Below are positions 1 to 11,881 of a stretch of DNA of 64,000 nucleotides, in pieces. Below the pieces are notes generated by a model that had not been told where the DNA came from, ran no database searches, and saw only the letters and a program-made list of their open reading frames with translations. Source of the DNA: Lycium barbarum (Eukaryota > Streptophyta > Magnoliopsida > Solanales > Solanaceae); NCBI RefSeq assembly GCF_019175385.1, contig NC_083348.1:49932950-49996949 (forward strand), given 5' to 3'. Position numbers and translations under genes: made by a program. Position 1 is the stretch's first letter, and every line of letters begins with the position of its first letter.

Positions 1-90
1 ATCAACGTGTGAAGAAAGATCAGCAACGTGACAAGGGACAATTTTTATTTCATCGAAGAAAAAAACGTGAAGAACGACATAGAGGTTATA
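1..90 (+). repeat. LTR-C1, left piece (split by element B)
   Basis: This matches the same part of LTR-C2 (from about 12668) and LTR-C3 (from about 16160). It rejoins 9212 onward if element B and one copy of its 5-bp target duplication are removed: the text around 12740 reads straight through the join. The start of this LTR lies left of the window. The last five bases (86-90, TTATA) are the left target-site duplication of element B. Confidence 0.9.
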
Positions 91-192
91 TGTCACGACC
101 CAACTAGGGGCCGTGACGAGTACCCGATACTTGTACCGAGCACCCCCTTGTCTATCGTTTTGCCTTTACCTCTTAGCAAGCCGTATGAACGG

Positions 193-197
<5 letters not shown>

Positions 198-239
<42 letters not shown>
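198..239. repeat. (TA)n microsatellite in LTR-B
   Basis: A run of about 19 TA units followed by T's. The same site in the other LTR (about 6321-6338) has far fewer TA units and a longer T run, so it is an unstable simple repeat. Confidence 0.95.
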
Positions 240-241
<2 letters not shown>

Positions 242-539
242 TTTGAACATTAACATTAGCAGCGTCATTATGAACATAGCCTAGTAAACTTCGTTATCAC
301 TTTATACAACAACATTAACATGCTAAAACACCATATATCTAACTGTACATGACTGACTGTACATATCTGTCTACGAGCCTCTAGACATAGTACGCTTATA
401 CATAGAAAGGGCCGAGTACTGTCGTGCCCAAGAATACATACACAAATTAGTACCACTGAAGTGAGGCTCCGGAACAACTGGAGCGCTGTAGAGTACCGCT
501 GGTAGAGCTCCTAAGGATCAAGTCCACCTGTCTGCCGAC

Positions 540-598
540 CTGCGCGGCATGAAACGCAGCGTCCACAAGAAGGGACGTCAGTATGAATAGTGTACCGA
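540..598 (-). other. Three-hairpin LTR module (LTR-B copy 1)
   Basis: Minus-strand RNA sense: TCGGTAC...ATACTGA, then CGTCC...GGACG, then CTGCG...CGCAG, placed end to end. One base of the first stem is unpaired in this copy. The second LTR copy (6644-6702) has the pairing version GTACTGA. Comparable modules lie in most LTRs of the window. Confidence 0.7.
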
Positions 599-689
599 GT
601 ATGTAAGACATGGAAGATAACACAAGCAATAACATAGTGTATAATTAATAATGTCATGGAGTCATAGGACATAGAAAATAGAACTTATA

Positions 690-1030
690 CCATGTCATGT
701 ATTATCATATCGTATCATATGTTATCTTGTCTTGTCGTAGCATATCGCGTTATAATATATCGTGTCATAGTATGTCAGGCTGTAGTATATCATATCATAG
801 TTCATCATATCATAGCATAGCATGTTATAGCGTGTCGTGTCATAGCATAGCGTGTCATAGCATGTCTCACCATAGCATAGCATGTCATAGCGTATCATAG
901 CATAGCATAGCTTGTCATATCATGTCCTGTCGTGGTAGATCATAGCATATCATGTCATAGTATAGCTTACCATAGCATATCTTATCATAGCATGTCTGGT
1001 CATGACATGGCAGGTCATATCATAGCGCCG
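690..1030. repeat. CATAG/CATGT minisatellite in LTR-B
   Basis: About 340 bp of imperfect 5-10 bp units such as CATAGCATGT and CATAGCGTGT. The other LTR carries a matching tract at about 6795-7118. It gives rise to open frames rich in His, Ser and Tyr that are not genes. Confidence 0.85.
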
Positions 1031-1194
1031 AGCAATGTCGGCTCACCCACATAGCGCCGATATACACCGGCTCACCCATATATCCCGCGTCCGGGCACCC
1101 CGCGTCCGGGATGATAAGCCAGCTGATCAGGTAGCAATGAAACATGTTTCCCTTCCCATTCCCCCATGTATCCCTTCCCCCCAGCCCAGGTTCA

Positions 1195-1440
1195 TATACA
1201 TAGCTTGCATATATGTACTTTGTATGCATATACACATCTTATATACGTACACATATTTTTGTATTCATATACATAGATTGTATACATATACATGTCTTAT
1301 ATACATTTACTTATCTTATATACATATACATATTTTATATACTTATATATATATCTTATATACATATACATGTTTTATATATATATATACATATCTTATA
1401 TAAATATACATGTTTTATATAAATATACATCATATAAGCA
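1195..1440. repeat. TATACATATACATGTTT-type minisatellite in LTR-B
   Basis: Imperfect AT-rich units of about 20-25 bp built from TTATATACATATACAT. They are repeated in the other LTR at about 7270-7520, where copy number differs slightly. Confidence 0.8.
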
Positions 1441-3858
1441 CACAAGGGAGCCCAAGGGAAAATCATGTAGCCATCGGAGTGACGTAAGGTCGGTGACCTC
1501 CGAGTACATTATGGAATACTCATGATCGCTCTTGTCTCACCTCGAAGGGACGAATATTTTAAGGTGAGATGGTCAACGGAGAATAGTATTAAAGTAAACG
1601 TAGAATGAAATCGTGGGCGTCATAGATGCAGTTCATAGGCTTGGAAGTCTTTAGAAAGTGAAGTCATAGCTAGGGAATATAAATAGGATTCGAAAATTAG
1701 TTTATCATTTTCATGTTTACATAAGATACTTAGCTTAGTCATCTTAGTCATAGAGTCGTTCTGGTAGTACGTATCATACGCATATCCTCTTATCTAACAT
1801 CATTGTTATCATTATCGTCATGGAAGTATCCTCGTTAGAGGAGTCATAGTACTTATCATTTGGTAACGAAATCGGGATTAAAGTTTCCCTTTAGATTCAC
1901 TTCAAGTAAGTCAAGCAAGACTATAAGGAAAATCCGAGAGTAACGGGCCCACCTCGGGCCGGATGAGGTAGCGTATACGATTTACATATATTACGTGTCA
2001 TAGCGTTACTTGTGAGGATCTTAGGGTAATCGGGTCCCATTTATACAAGTGCTAAGGGTTTAGGAGGTTTTCCCACAATTGGCACACTTTCTAATTCAAT
2101 TCTATTGAACGAAAAGGAGAAAACTTTAGGTGTGGATTCCGGGGAACAGAGTTGTCCCCGAGGCTCGTACCCGACTTATTACACCTAAGACATGCCATAG
2201 AAAGAAGGGTGAAGCCTTACATACCTCTTTCCGCTCCTTTTGCTATTCCAAATTCACGTCACAATTTCGTCAAAATCAGCAAATTGGTCGTTTTTACCAA
2301 AACTCTCATTAGTATACTTAGAGTTGAAATCTTAAGGAAACACTTGGCTACCGAAATTTCGGCAGCATTTCCTCTGTAAATATACCATCCTCAACATTCA
2401 ACATAGCCAAATTCTCAACCAACACAATCCGGGAATTCAAACCCGACCAAACTATTAACATAATCAACAATCGCACTAGCAATTCACATATTTCATCCAA
2501 GATGCATGATTTCAATTTATTACCTTCTTCAAAACCTTCCGACTCCAATGAACACGATAACAACCTTATAGTATATATTCCAACGACATCATACCAATAT
2601 CATTACATACTATCCATGCAAGAACATTATTCTTCAATATACATAATCTTCCAATTACCAATACTTTACCACACTTATCAAGTCTTTACTTGCTATATGC
2701 AATCTACAACACAACAACTAAAACACTAAATATAACTTGCTCATTATTCTTCAACAATTCAACACATATACACGACTACATATGCCATAAAACAACCCAC
2801 ACACTATTTTCCAAATTTCTCAACCAACCCACTTGTGATACAACTATTTAATAATCTTTACTTTCGTAAGGAAGTTGAAATTAATGCCAACACATCAATA
2901 ACAACATCTTCAACATTCTACAAGATGATTATATACATATTTTATCCAAAATTTTCTTCAAACCTCAATCCATAATTCAACAACATCAATACAACAAACT
3001 ATCACCTTATTCTTGCAATTATTTCTTAATCCATGTTGATAAAGAAAGAAATTTAACGATTCATACCTTGTATTTACTAAAGTAACAAAATCTTCAATTT
3101 TTCACTTGCTCCCAAGCTCCTCCAACTCCAAAATGAAATTATATTTGTGACTCTGCGTTGCCCGGACTTCGATTAGTACTTGTAGCTTGAAATTTTGCTC
3201 AAAATCTTTGATTTCGTATGAGATTTGAGAGCCCTTTGATGGCTGACCTTTCTGGAATTTTTCAGGGGTTTTTGATGAAGAAAAATGGGTTTTTGCCCCT
3301 TTTATATTAAATTGGGTCGGCATACTGTAGCTACAGTACTGCTGCAGTACTGTAGCATTACTGTAGTAGCTGTAGCAGTGTTGTTTCTGCGCGGCAGTTC
3401 AGTTTGTAACATCTATAATTCTCTCCTCCGAGGTCCTATCAACGAGCGGTTTGTTACATTATAAACTAGACTCGACGAACTGCATTTTAGGCTTTTGAAA
3501 CGCCTTAAAACTCCAACTATACATGGAGATATACCCCTCCAAAGTTGAATAAAAATCCTTCCAGCATTTCTCAAATTTTTCATCGAACTTATTTTCTTCA
3601 ATTTGCTCGATCTCGAAATATTCCGAAACTCTCCATACATGATATTTATCACTTATTATACTAATAACGATCATGTTCTCGTGTTTCAAAATACTCTTTT
3701 CCGATTACGACTTACGAGATCGTAATTCACCCTCTTTCTTCGTTGTTACGTACTTTCCATGGCTTGTGCTTTTCAAAACATTATGGGACGTCTCCGACAC
3801 TCCCTTACTACGGTGAGTTAAATGTCATACTCCTGCTCTGAAAACGCGGGGTGTAACA

Positions 3859-3873
3859 TCCTCCCCCTCTTTA
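3859..3873 (-). other. Polypurine tract, element B
   Basis: Minus-strand TAAAGAGGGGGAGGA directly abuts the 3' LTR, as expected for the plus-strand DNA primer of an LTR retrotransposon. Confidence 0.9.
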
Positions 3874-5383
3874 AAAACATTCGTCCTCGAATGTTGAGGC
3901 AGAGTTCGCTCCGAGGTAGATATCAATGTTTTTACCCGTATTTGTCGGTATTTACTTTACTGACTTGCATCCTTACTTGATCATTTAAAATTGAACTTAT
4001 TCGAATTACGCAGTTTATCCTTCCTCTTTTGTAGCCAAAATTTATGCCTGCACTCAAGGTCATCTCTTTTCTTATAATCTGTCTGTCTACTAACTCTCCA
4101 TACTTTATCTTTTTCATTGTCTCTTCAGCCTTCATTGTTTACATTATCTTATGCACCTTTCATCCCGTGCCTACCACATACTTTTATCCAATTTTTGATC
4201 TCATCTTCTTTTTATTCAGGAATTCTTGTCCTCTTCGATCTCCACGTATCTTTCGTACGTTTCATAGATGTCCCAAGCCTTTGTCTCCTTGGAGTTGAAT
4301 TATTCTTATTCTTCCTCCCTTAAAATAACCTCGAGACTGGTCATATTTTAGCATCCTTTGCTTTCTATAGCAGTTGAATTAATCTTTGCGGTACTTTATC
4401 CTTCAACTGATTTAACACCGAAACGTCTCACTTAATTTCTCTTTCCTTCAATTGGACTTCTGGCCCTTGGCTAACTAATGGAAATTCGTGTACTTATATC
4501 AAAAACATCTCAAACCTCTTCTTTAATGATTCATTTCCTTCAATCTACTCTTAAAGTTTCTGATCCTTAGTTCGGCTAATACATTAGGGGTGAATGCAGA
4601 AGTTTGTCGAAGAATAACCACGATTCTTAGTCATGCAGTGAATTCGGATCTTTTCATTCTTTCTTTTGTCTGTAACCAATTTGTCACGGATAAGATGTCA
4701 TGTACATATATACATTTCCATCACTATTTTACTTACCAACACTTCCAGAAGCCAATCAAACTTTCTTTAGTCCTGAAGCCCTGTCATGCTTTCTCCCCTT
4801 CTGCTAGCCTAGTCCGTCTCCACTTACCCGACTTCTATAGGGTTTTTAACCACTTCATACGCTCTAATTTACCTTAGGATACCTAATTTCACATTCGTCT
4901 CTTGTTCCCCCGTTTATGACATTTTCAGCATATTTCCCAGGGGGTCACCCATCATGATATTGCTCTCATCCTAGCACGCTTAACCTTGAAACTTTAGTGC
5001 ATTTTAATACGTGAATGCCGGTATAATTATATCGACTGCCCCGCACGACCTTTGTCACATCATTTAAGGTAAGTCGGGGTTCTAGCAACTCCCAAAACGT
5101 CCTTACGGCGGGTCCCGCTCCTCTCTTCACTTTCCTAACCATACAACTACCATACTGCCTCTGCTTAAATCTTCGCTATTTACTCCTATCCATACATATA
5201 ACTATCTTTTACCAGGGTTTCTAAATTCACACTGGTGGCGGGGACATCTCAGTCGTCATTACTTATATCCGCTAAATCTTTGACCCCTTTTTGAATTTCT
5301 ACCTGCCGTTATTAATTAGTATTCCTGCAGAGGTTACATATACATAGAAAGTTTTAAAGAAAATCTCATATACCTGTAGCCGA
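3874..5383 (-). other. Element B internal region without coding capacity
   Basis: About 1.5 kb between the ORF stop and the polypurine tract. It holds the CATTCG-AGGACGAATG motif near the PPT that also occurs beside the PPTs of A and C. All six frames are broken, and I recognise no gag, pol or other domain. Confidence 0.7.
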
Positions 5384-6013
5384 TCAATCTCGAGCCTGGC
5401 CTGGGGAGCTACCATGTGAAGTATGTTCTTCATTCTCGTCTGTCTGCTCATCGCTCACCCGACCCTCGTCATTTCTTGCGTCCGAATCCGAAGAGAATAG
5501 CGGTGATTCCTGGTTCTCTGACGGCCGGAACAAGGGACAGGAGAAATCCGTAGCACTCTCCGAGGTGGCCGGGCTGGCACGGTCCTCCATCACGGGGGTA
5601 ACTGGCGTACCCCCGGAAGCCTCCTCATCTGTCATCCCAGAAGAGTGCTCTGACGGGTCTGTGCCATAACTATCCTCCTCCCTGGAGGTAAGAAGCTCTG
5701 GGGGGGTCATCGTCGAATCCTCTGAGGGATCTGTATCATAGCCACTGTCTGTGGAGTCCCCTGCCCTAGGGGTTAGCATCTCGGGAGGAATTGTCGCTGG
5801 GTCCTCCGACGGATCCGTATCATAGCTGTCCTCCGCGGGATCCTCCGCTCTGGGAATCAGAAAATCTGGAGGAGTTGTGGCTGGGTCCTCTGACGGGTCT
5901 GACTCAATCGAATAGCCGAGGCTCCCCCTACTCGGCTCTGGAGATACTCTAGGGGCCTTACTGGTGCCCCCATCATCTGAAGCTGATCTCTTCATCGACA
6001 GTACTGAAACCAT
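5384..6013 (-). CDS. Acidic repeat protein of non-autonomous element B (unknown function)
   Basis: The only substantial ORF of element B: 209 codons, starting about 185 bp after the PBS, where gag would normally begin. The protein starts with a short basic stretch (KRSASDDGG near residue 8) and is otherwise strongly acidic and rich in Ser, Pro, Glu, Asp and Thr. It carries four imperfect copies of a unit with the core DTDPSED followed by PP and an (L/M)L(I/T)PR-like segment, at roughly residues 37-125. I see no CCHC knuckle, protease, RT or membrane segment. An upstream ATG (6013) and an in-frame ATG six codons later are both possible starts. It may be a reduced Gag-like or accessory product, but this is inference; I do not recognise the family. 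The single uninterrupted frame in an otherwise non-coding element is the main support for translation. Confidence 0.6.
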   Translation of the reverse strand: MVSVLSMKRSASDDGGTSKAPRVSPEPSRGSLGYSIESDPSEDPATTPPDFLIPRAEDPAEDSYDTDPSEDPATIPPEMLTPRAGDSTDSGYDTDPSEDSTMTPPELLTSREEDSYGTDPSEHSSGMTDEEASGGTPVTPVMEDRASPATSESATDFSCPLFRPSENQESPLFSSDSDARNDEGRVSDEQTDENEEHTSHGSSPGQARD

Positions 6014-6198
6014 AGCATAGGATTAGGAAAGGGATATGGAAACCTGATAGCATAGCTCTATCGCACGATCTTAGGACACAAAGAAGGTCATATTTCCTAA
6101 ATGCCCTGTAGCCTCCTGCCTATAAGTGTGGCGCGCTACACACCCATAAACAGGACTCTACTGGACACGGCTCGTAGACAAACTCCTAGGACCGAACT
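6014..6198 (-). other. Element B untranslated leader with DIS-like hairpin
   Basis: The region between PBS and ORF closely resembles the leaders of A (59047-59233), C (11098-11260, 14537-14715) and L (63872-64000). Shared blocks include GTCTAGTAGAGTCTTG-like, ATAAACAGGAGGCTACAGGG-like and ATCGTGCGATAGAG. The hairpin at 6126-6143 (minus) is GTGTG-TAGCGCGC-CACAC, with the self-complementary hexamer GCGCGC in its loop. Confidence 0.7.
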
Positions 6199-6210
6199 GC
6201 TCTGATACCA
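6199..6210 (-). other. Primer binding site (initiator tRNA-Met type), element B
   Basis: Minus strand TGGTATCAGAGC, four bases from the 5' LTR edge at 6215. This is the standard plant Ty3/gypsy PBS complementary to the 3' end of initiator tRNA-Met. Confidence 0.93.
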
Positions 6211-6214
6211 CTTC

Positions 6215-9206
6215 TGTCACGACCCAACTAGGGGCCGTGACGAGTACCCGATACTTGTACCGAGCACCCCCTTGTCTATCGTTTTGCCTTTACCTCTTAG
6301 CAAGCCGTATGAACGGTGCCATATATATATATATATATTTTTTTTTTTGAACATTAACATTAGCAGCGTCATTATGAACATAGCCTAGTAAACTTCGTTA
6401 TCACTTTATACAACAACATTAACATGCTAAAACACCATATATCTAACTGTACCTGACTGACTGTACATATCTGTCTACGAGCCTCTAGACATAGTACGCT
6501 TATACATAGAAAGGGCCGAGTACTGTCGTGCCCAAGAATACATACACAAAATAGTACCACTGAAGTGAGGCTCCGGAACAACTGGAGCGCTGTAGAGTAC
6601 CGCTGGTAGAGCTCCTAAGGATCAAGTCCACCTGTCTGCCGACCTGCGCGGCATGAAACGCAGCGTCCACAAGAAGGGACGTCAGTACGAATAGTGTACC
6701 GAGTATGTAAGACATGGAAGATAACACAAGCAATAACATAATGTATAATTAATAATGTCATGGAGTCATAGGACATAGAAAATAGAACTTATACTATGTC
6801 ATGTATTATCATATCGTATCATATGTTATCTTGTCTTGTCGTAGCATATCGCGTTATAATATATCGTGTCATAGTATGTCAGGCTATAGTATATCATATC
6901 ATAGTTCATCATATCATAGCATAGCATGTTATAGCGTGTCGTGTCATAGCATAGCGTGTCATAGCATGTCTCACCATAGCATAGCATGTCATAGCGTATC
7001 ATAGCTTGTCATATCATGTCCTGTCGTGGTAGATCATAGCATATCATGTCATAGTATAGCTTACCATAGCATATCTTATCATAGCATGTCTGGTCATGAC
7101 ATAGTAGGTCATATCATAGCGCCGAGCAATGTCGGCTCACCCACATAGCGCCGATATACACCGGCTCACCCATATATCCAGCGTCCGGGATGATAAGCCA
7201 GCTGATCAGGTAGCAATGAAACATGTTTCCCTTCCCATTCCCCCATGTATCCCTTCCCCCCAACCCAGGTTCATATACATAGCTTGCATATATGTACTTT
7301 GTATGCATATACACATCTTATATACGTACACATATTTTTGTATTCATATACATAGCTTATATACATATACATGTCTTATATACATTTACTTATCTTATAT
7401 ACATATACATATTTTATATACTTATATATATATCTTATATACATATACATGTTTTATATATATATATATATACATATCTTATATAAATATACATGTTTTA
7501 TATAAATATACATCATATAAGCACACAAGGGAGCCCAAGGGAAAATCATGTAGCCATCGGAGTGACGTAAGGTCGGTGACCTCCGAGTACATTATGGAAT
7601 ACTCATGATCGCTCTTGTCTCACCTCGAAGGGATGAATATTTTAAGGTGAGATGGTCAACGGAGAATAGTATTAAAGTAAACGTAGAATGAAATCGTGGG
7701 CGTCATAGATGCAGTTCATAGGCTTGGAAGTCTTTAGAAAATGAAGTCATAGCTAGGGAATATAAATAGGATTCGAAAATTAGTTTATCATTTTCATGTT
7801 TACATAAGATACTTAGCTTAGTCATCTTAGTCATAGAGTCGTTCTGGTAGTACGTATCATACGCATATCCTCTTATCTAACATCATTGTTATCATTATCG
7901 TCATGGAAGTATCCTCGTTAGAGGAGTCATAGTACTTATCATTTGGTAACGAAATCGGGATTAAAGTTTCCCTTTAGATTCACTTCAAGTAAGTCAAGCA
8001 AGACTATAAGGAAAATCCAAGAGTAACGGGCCCACCTCGGGCCGGATGAGGTAGCGTATACGATTTACATATATTACGTGTCATAGCGTTACTTGTGAGG
8101 ATCTTAGGGTAATCGGGTCCCATTTATACAAGTGCTAAGGGTTTAGGAGGTTTTCCCACAATTGGCACACTTTCTAATTCAATTCTATTGAACGAAAAGG
8201 AGAAAACTTTAGGTGTGGATTCCGGGGAACAGAGTTGTCCCCGAGGCTCGTACCCGACTTATTACACCTAAGACATGCCATAGAAAGAAGGGTGAAGCCT
8301 TACATACCTCTTTCCGCTCCTTTTGCTATTCCAAATTCACGTCACAATTTCGTCAAAATCAGCAAATTGGTCGTTTTTACCAAAACTCTCATTAGTATAC
8401 TTAGAGTTGAAATCTTAAGGAAACACTTGGCTACCGAAATTTCGGCAGCATTTCCTCTGTAAATATACCATCCTCAACATTCAACATAGCCAAATTCTCA
8501 ACCAACACAATCCGGGAATTCAAACCCGACCAAACTATTAACATAATCAACAATCGCACTAGCAATTCACATATTTCATCCAAGATGCATGATTTCAATT
8601 TATTACCTTCTTCAAAACCTTCCGACTCCAATGAACACGATAACAACCTTATAGTATATATTCCAACGACATCATACCAATATCATTACATACTATCCAT
8701 GCAAGAACATTATTCTTCAATATACATACTATCCATGCGCGACAGTTCAGTTTGTAACGTCTATAATTCTCTCCTCCGAGGTCCTATCAACGAGCGGTTT
8801 GTTACATTATAAACTAGACTCGACAAACGGCATTTTAGGCTTTTGAAACTCCTTAAAACTCCAACTATACATGGAGATATACCCCTCCAAAGTTGAATAA
8901 AAATCCTTCCAGCATTTTTCAAATTTTTCATCGAACTTATTTTCTTCAATTTGCTCGATCTCGAAATATTCCGAAACTCTACATACATGATATTTATCAC
9001 TTATTATACTAATAATGATCATGTTCTCGTGTTTCAAAATACTCTTTCCCGATTACGACTTACGAGATCGTAATTCACCCTCTTTCTTCGTTGTTACGTA
9101 CTTTCCATGGCTTGTGCTTTTCAAAATATTATGGGACGTCTCCGACACTCCCTTACTACGGTGAGGTAAATGTCATACTCCTGCTCTGAAAACGCGGGGT
9201 GTAACA
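6215..9206 (-). repeat. Element B 5' LTR (internally deleted)
   Basis: A 2992-bp LTR with the same ends as 91-3858. At about 8728-8738 it lacks the stretch equal to 2645-3388 of the other LTR; in its place are about ten bases (ACTATCCATG) copied from just upstream (8692-8702). The loss removes the palindrome cluster and the splice-donor region. The three-hairpin module is kept at 6644-6702. Confidence 0.92.
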
Positions 9207-9211
9207 TTATA

Positions 9212-11082
9212 CCCGCGTCGGTTTCCTCCAGATGATAGCAAATCGGAGATTTCTTTAAAGTGAAATAAGGTGGAAGAAGAGGAGTTTTTTTGCAAATGAG
9301 GTAAGAATTCTCCTCTCCTATATATATTTAAATTCATCCAGGTCACAGTTAAATTGTGAGATGAGAACTACAGAATTAATGATGGAAATTAGATAAGTTG
9401 ATGTTGTTGTCGTGTTGTTGTTGTTACTGCCGATGTGGTTGTTGTTATAATTGTTTGTTGGTATTGTAATTTCGGGCTGAGAATATAAACAGAGGAGATG
9501 CTGCTCGAATTTTGGCAAAATTCTTAAAGGATTTAATTTGGAGGCTTAAGATAAGCATATGACGACAAGCCTAATAATAGTACGAATTGTTTTATATGTA
9601 GATTACGAGACTATGAATGATCTTACGTAGATTTCAAGACAAGAAGTAAGTTGGAAAGTTAAAAGTAAGCTTCCAGGTATGTAAGACAAACATTTCTTCC
9701 TTTGGCATGATTCTTGTTGTTATTCATTCTATAAGTATTCCGTATGATTCCATTCTTAGACGAGTAAGGTCTAAATGTTTCTTGTGATGGCTTATTGATA
9801 TTGTACTCCTATTCTGTTCCGAAGGGAACACCCATAAGGTGCCAAGTTGAGTTGTGTATATGGTTTATTAATGATTTCGAAGAAATGAGTTTTATACTAA
9901 AGGAAACATAAAGTTTGATTTTCAAAACCACTCCGAAGGGGGTGCAAGATTTTACTACTTCATTTCCTTCACGATTTATGTTTACATTCCATAGTATCAT
10001 CCCTTTGTATTGATATGATCATTTATTCTTTGGGTAGGGAAATAAGATGAAATTGAGTAGAATATAAGTAGTAAGAATTTCATAACAATTCTACCATCAA
10101 ACCTGGAAGTATGTCCTCCTAAGTCTAGTGAGATAAAAGTTTGATAACTTCTAATGAAAGACTAAGGCTAATAATTGGATTGTGATGAGTTGATTAGTGA
10201 CTTATGATATGAATTGAAATTGATATTTGTGGATTGAGTTTTTGTTGATATGATGGTGATATTAAGTCGGAAGCGGCTGCCTGAGGGGGCCATCATTATT
10301 ATGCCGGAAGCGGCCGTCCGAAGGGACTATTGTGATACTAGCCTGAAGCGGCTGTTCGAAGGGACCATTTTGTAAATATGTCGGAAATGGCATGTGTGTT
10401 GGATTGCATTATTTACATAAATATTGTTTTGAGACTTCGTGTGCACATTTATGTTTCTTCCAGCGAAGGCTGCAGGTATTGAGTTAGATTGTGATTTCTT
10501 CTCACCTAAGTCAAATTCTGATTGTGATTTGATAGCACCTTACATATTCAGTACATTGTCCGTACTGACGTCCTTTTGCTTGGGCATGTTGCGTTCATGC
10601 CCGCAGCCCCAGATTGTTTGGCAGGTTAAGTGTATAGCTAGGATGCTTGGACGTCAGCTGGGATTAGAAAAGTTCCACCTCATTCTGGAGTTGTGATGAG
10701 TCATGTATAGATATGTATGATTATGGGTATGTCAGGGCCCTGTCGTGACTCATAATGTTCAGTTTACTTCTTAGAGACTTCTGCAGACAGTGTCCTGTGA
10801 CATGTTCGTCGAGATGTCGACAAAGTGATGTCAGTTGAGTCATTTGTGAATTTTAAAGGAGTACGTATTTTAGATGATTTCAATTGGTTTAAAGTACTAA
10901 TTTGATTGAAAGTTTTCATTATCGTTATAAAGATAATGATTTCTATTAGGAAAGGTTTTATGTTCTTAAAAGTTTTTTTTTTTTGAAATAACAGGTTTTT
11001 GATAGAGCGAGTGTTTGAGGGTTCGCTTGACTCTGATGAGAGTCGGGTGCCCATCAATCCCTATCGGGATTTGGGTGTGACA
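9212..11082 (+). repeat. LTR-C1, right piece
   Basis: The remainder of the C-family LTR interrupted by element B, ending ...GTGTGACA next to a PBS. It contains a GAG|GTAAGAATTC donor-like site near 9298, four CGGAAGCGGC-type short repeats (10266-10395), and the three-hairpin module (from 10548, with second hairpin decayed). Confidence 0.88.
10266..10395 (+). repeat. CGGAAGCGGC short tandem repeats in LTR-C
   Basis: Four imperfect units of about 38-42 bp with the core CCGGAAGCGGCTGYCCGAAG. Equivalent blocks lie at about 13799-13925 and 17301-17432 in C2 and C3, so the block is a family feature and not a local slip. Confidence 0.85.
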
Positions 11083-11881
11083 AAGTGGTATCAGAGCAGT
11101 TCGTCCTAGGGGTTGTCTGCAAAGTCTTGTCTAGTAGAGTCTTGTTTATGGTGTGTTGCGCGCCATATTTATAAATAGGAGGCTACAGGGCATTTAGGAT
11201 GGTTACTCTTCTTTCATATCTAAGATCGTGCGATAGAGCCAAGCCATAGGAAATGAGATTCCTTATACTAACCCTTGATTTCAGCAGAAGAACGGTATCG
11301 ACAGAACAAAGTGAGTGATGATATTGGAAGATACAGAGGTAAGTCACTTCGTTGACGCTATGTTATCAGAATATGTATTTATATAATGATGGATTGGTTG
11401 TCATAGAGGTAAGTCTGTGTAAGTACAACAGAGGAATTGATTAAATGTATCTCTTGATGATAAGTTCAGTTATATGTTTGTGAACTAAACAAATTGAATG
11501 AATCAGTACAAAGGTAAGCAACGGTACGAAAGATGCAAGTCGGGTAAGGTAAGAATATTGAGGTATGATTGAAATGTAAAGCTGAAGAAAGAAAGGGAAA
11601 GTAAATAGGAAGGTATAACAGGACAGATCGCTAAAGGATCAGGTACATCTCGAGGTGTAATATATGAGGTAAGTTTCGACATCTTTGTACTTTTACTTGA
11701 AATTGGGAGCCCTGTGGCTGAGATATGTCGTTTATATAAATTAGCCCTGTGAGGTATTGTTGATATTTGCTGCGTGCTGGTTTTGGATAGTAAGAAATAT
11801 GGAGAAAACTCTGCCAAAATTTTGATAAGACTCTATAGACTAGTTTAACATTCGAGGACGAATGTTCATAAGGGGGAAGGA
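11083..11881 (+). other. Family C internal region 1 (PBS, leader, PPT)
   Basis: PBS TGGTATCAGAGC at 11086-11097, then the shared leader with hairpin GTGTG-TTGCGCGC-CATAT (11151-11168; closes with G-U pairs). Several AGGTAAG motifs follow, then the CATTCGAGGACGAATG block, and PPT AAGGGGGAAGGA at 11870-11881. No frame longer than about 100 codons is credible as a gene. Confidence 0.85.

Larger units (their letters stand above)
91..3858 (-). repeat. Element B 3' LTR (full length)
   Basis: A 3768-bp LTR with TGTCACGACC at the left and GTGTAACA at the right edge. Read on the minus strand it has, in order, a cluster of CTGTAG/CTACAG palindromes (about 3318-3393), a strong 5' splice-site-like CAAG|GTATGA near 3066, AT-rich minisatellites (690-1440), and a three-hairpin module (540-598). 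It keeps about 745 bp (2645-3388) that the 5' LTR has lost. Confidence 0.92.
91..9206 (-). mobile_element. Element B: non-autonomous Ty3/gypsy-type LTR retrotransposon
   Basis: A complete element on the minus strand, flanked by TTATA at 86-90 and 9207-9211. Its parts are the 3' LTR (91-3858), polypurine tract (3859-3873), a short internal region with one 209-codon ORF, PBS (6199-6210) and 5' LTR (6215-9206). The internal region is only about 2.36 kb and shows no protease, RT, RNase H or integrase, so mobility would depend on another element. The LTRs differ by few substitutions outside one large deletion, which suggests a fairly recent insertion. The host site is LTR-C1. Confidence 0.92.

Noticed and set aside
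1035..1525. Long Tyr/Ile/His-rich frames over AT-rich minisatellites (also 7129-7608)
   Set aside because: They arise from TATACATA-type repeats in LTR-B; the frames are low complexity and differ between the two LTRs.
10439..10696. Similar ORFs of 60-102 codons beginning MCT(F/L)MFLP in three places (10439, 13972, 17477)
   Set aside because: They are the same part of LTRs C1, C2 and C3, overlap the hairpin module, and differ in length and frame end. Conservation is that of the repeat, not of a protein.
11086..11097. TGGTATCAGAGC as part of a tRNA gene
   Set aside because: It is an 12-mer primer binding site complementary to initiator tRNA-Met beside LTR ends; no cloverleaf surrounds any copy.
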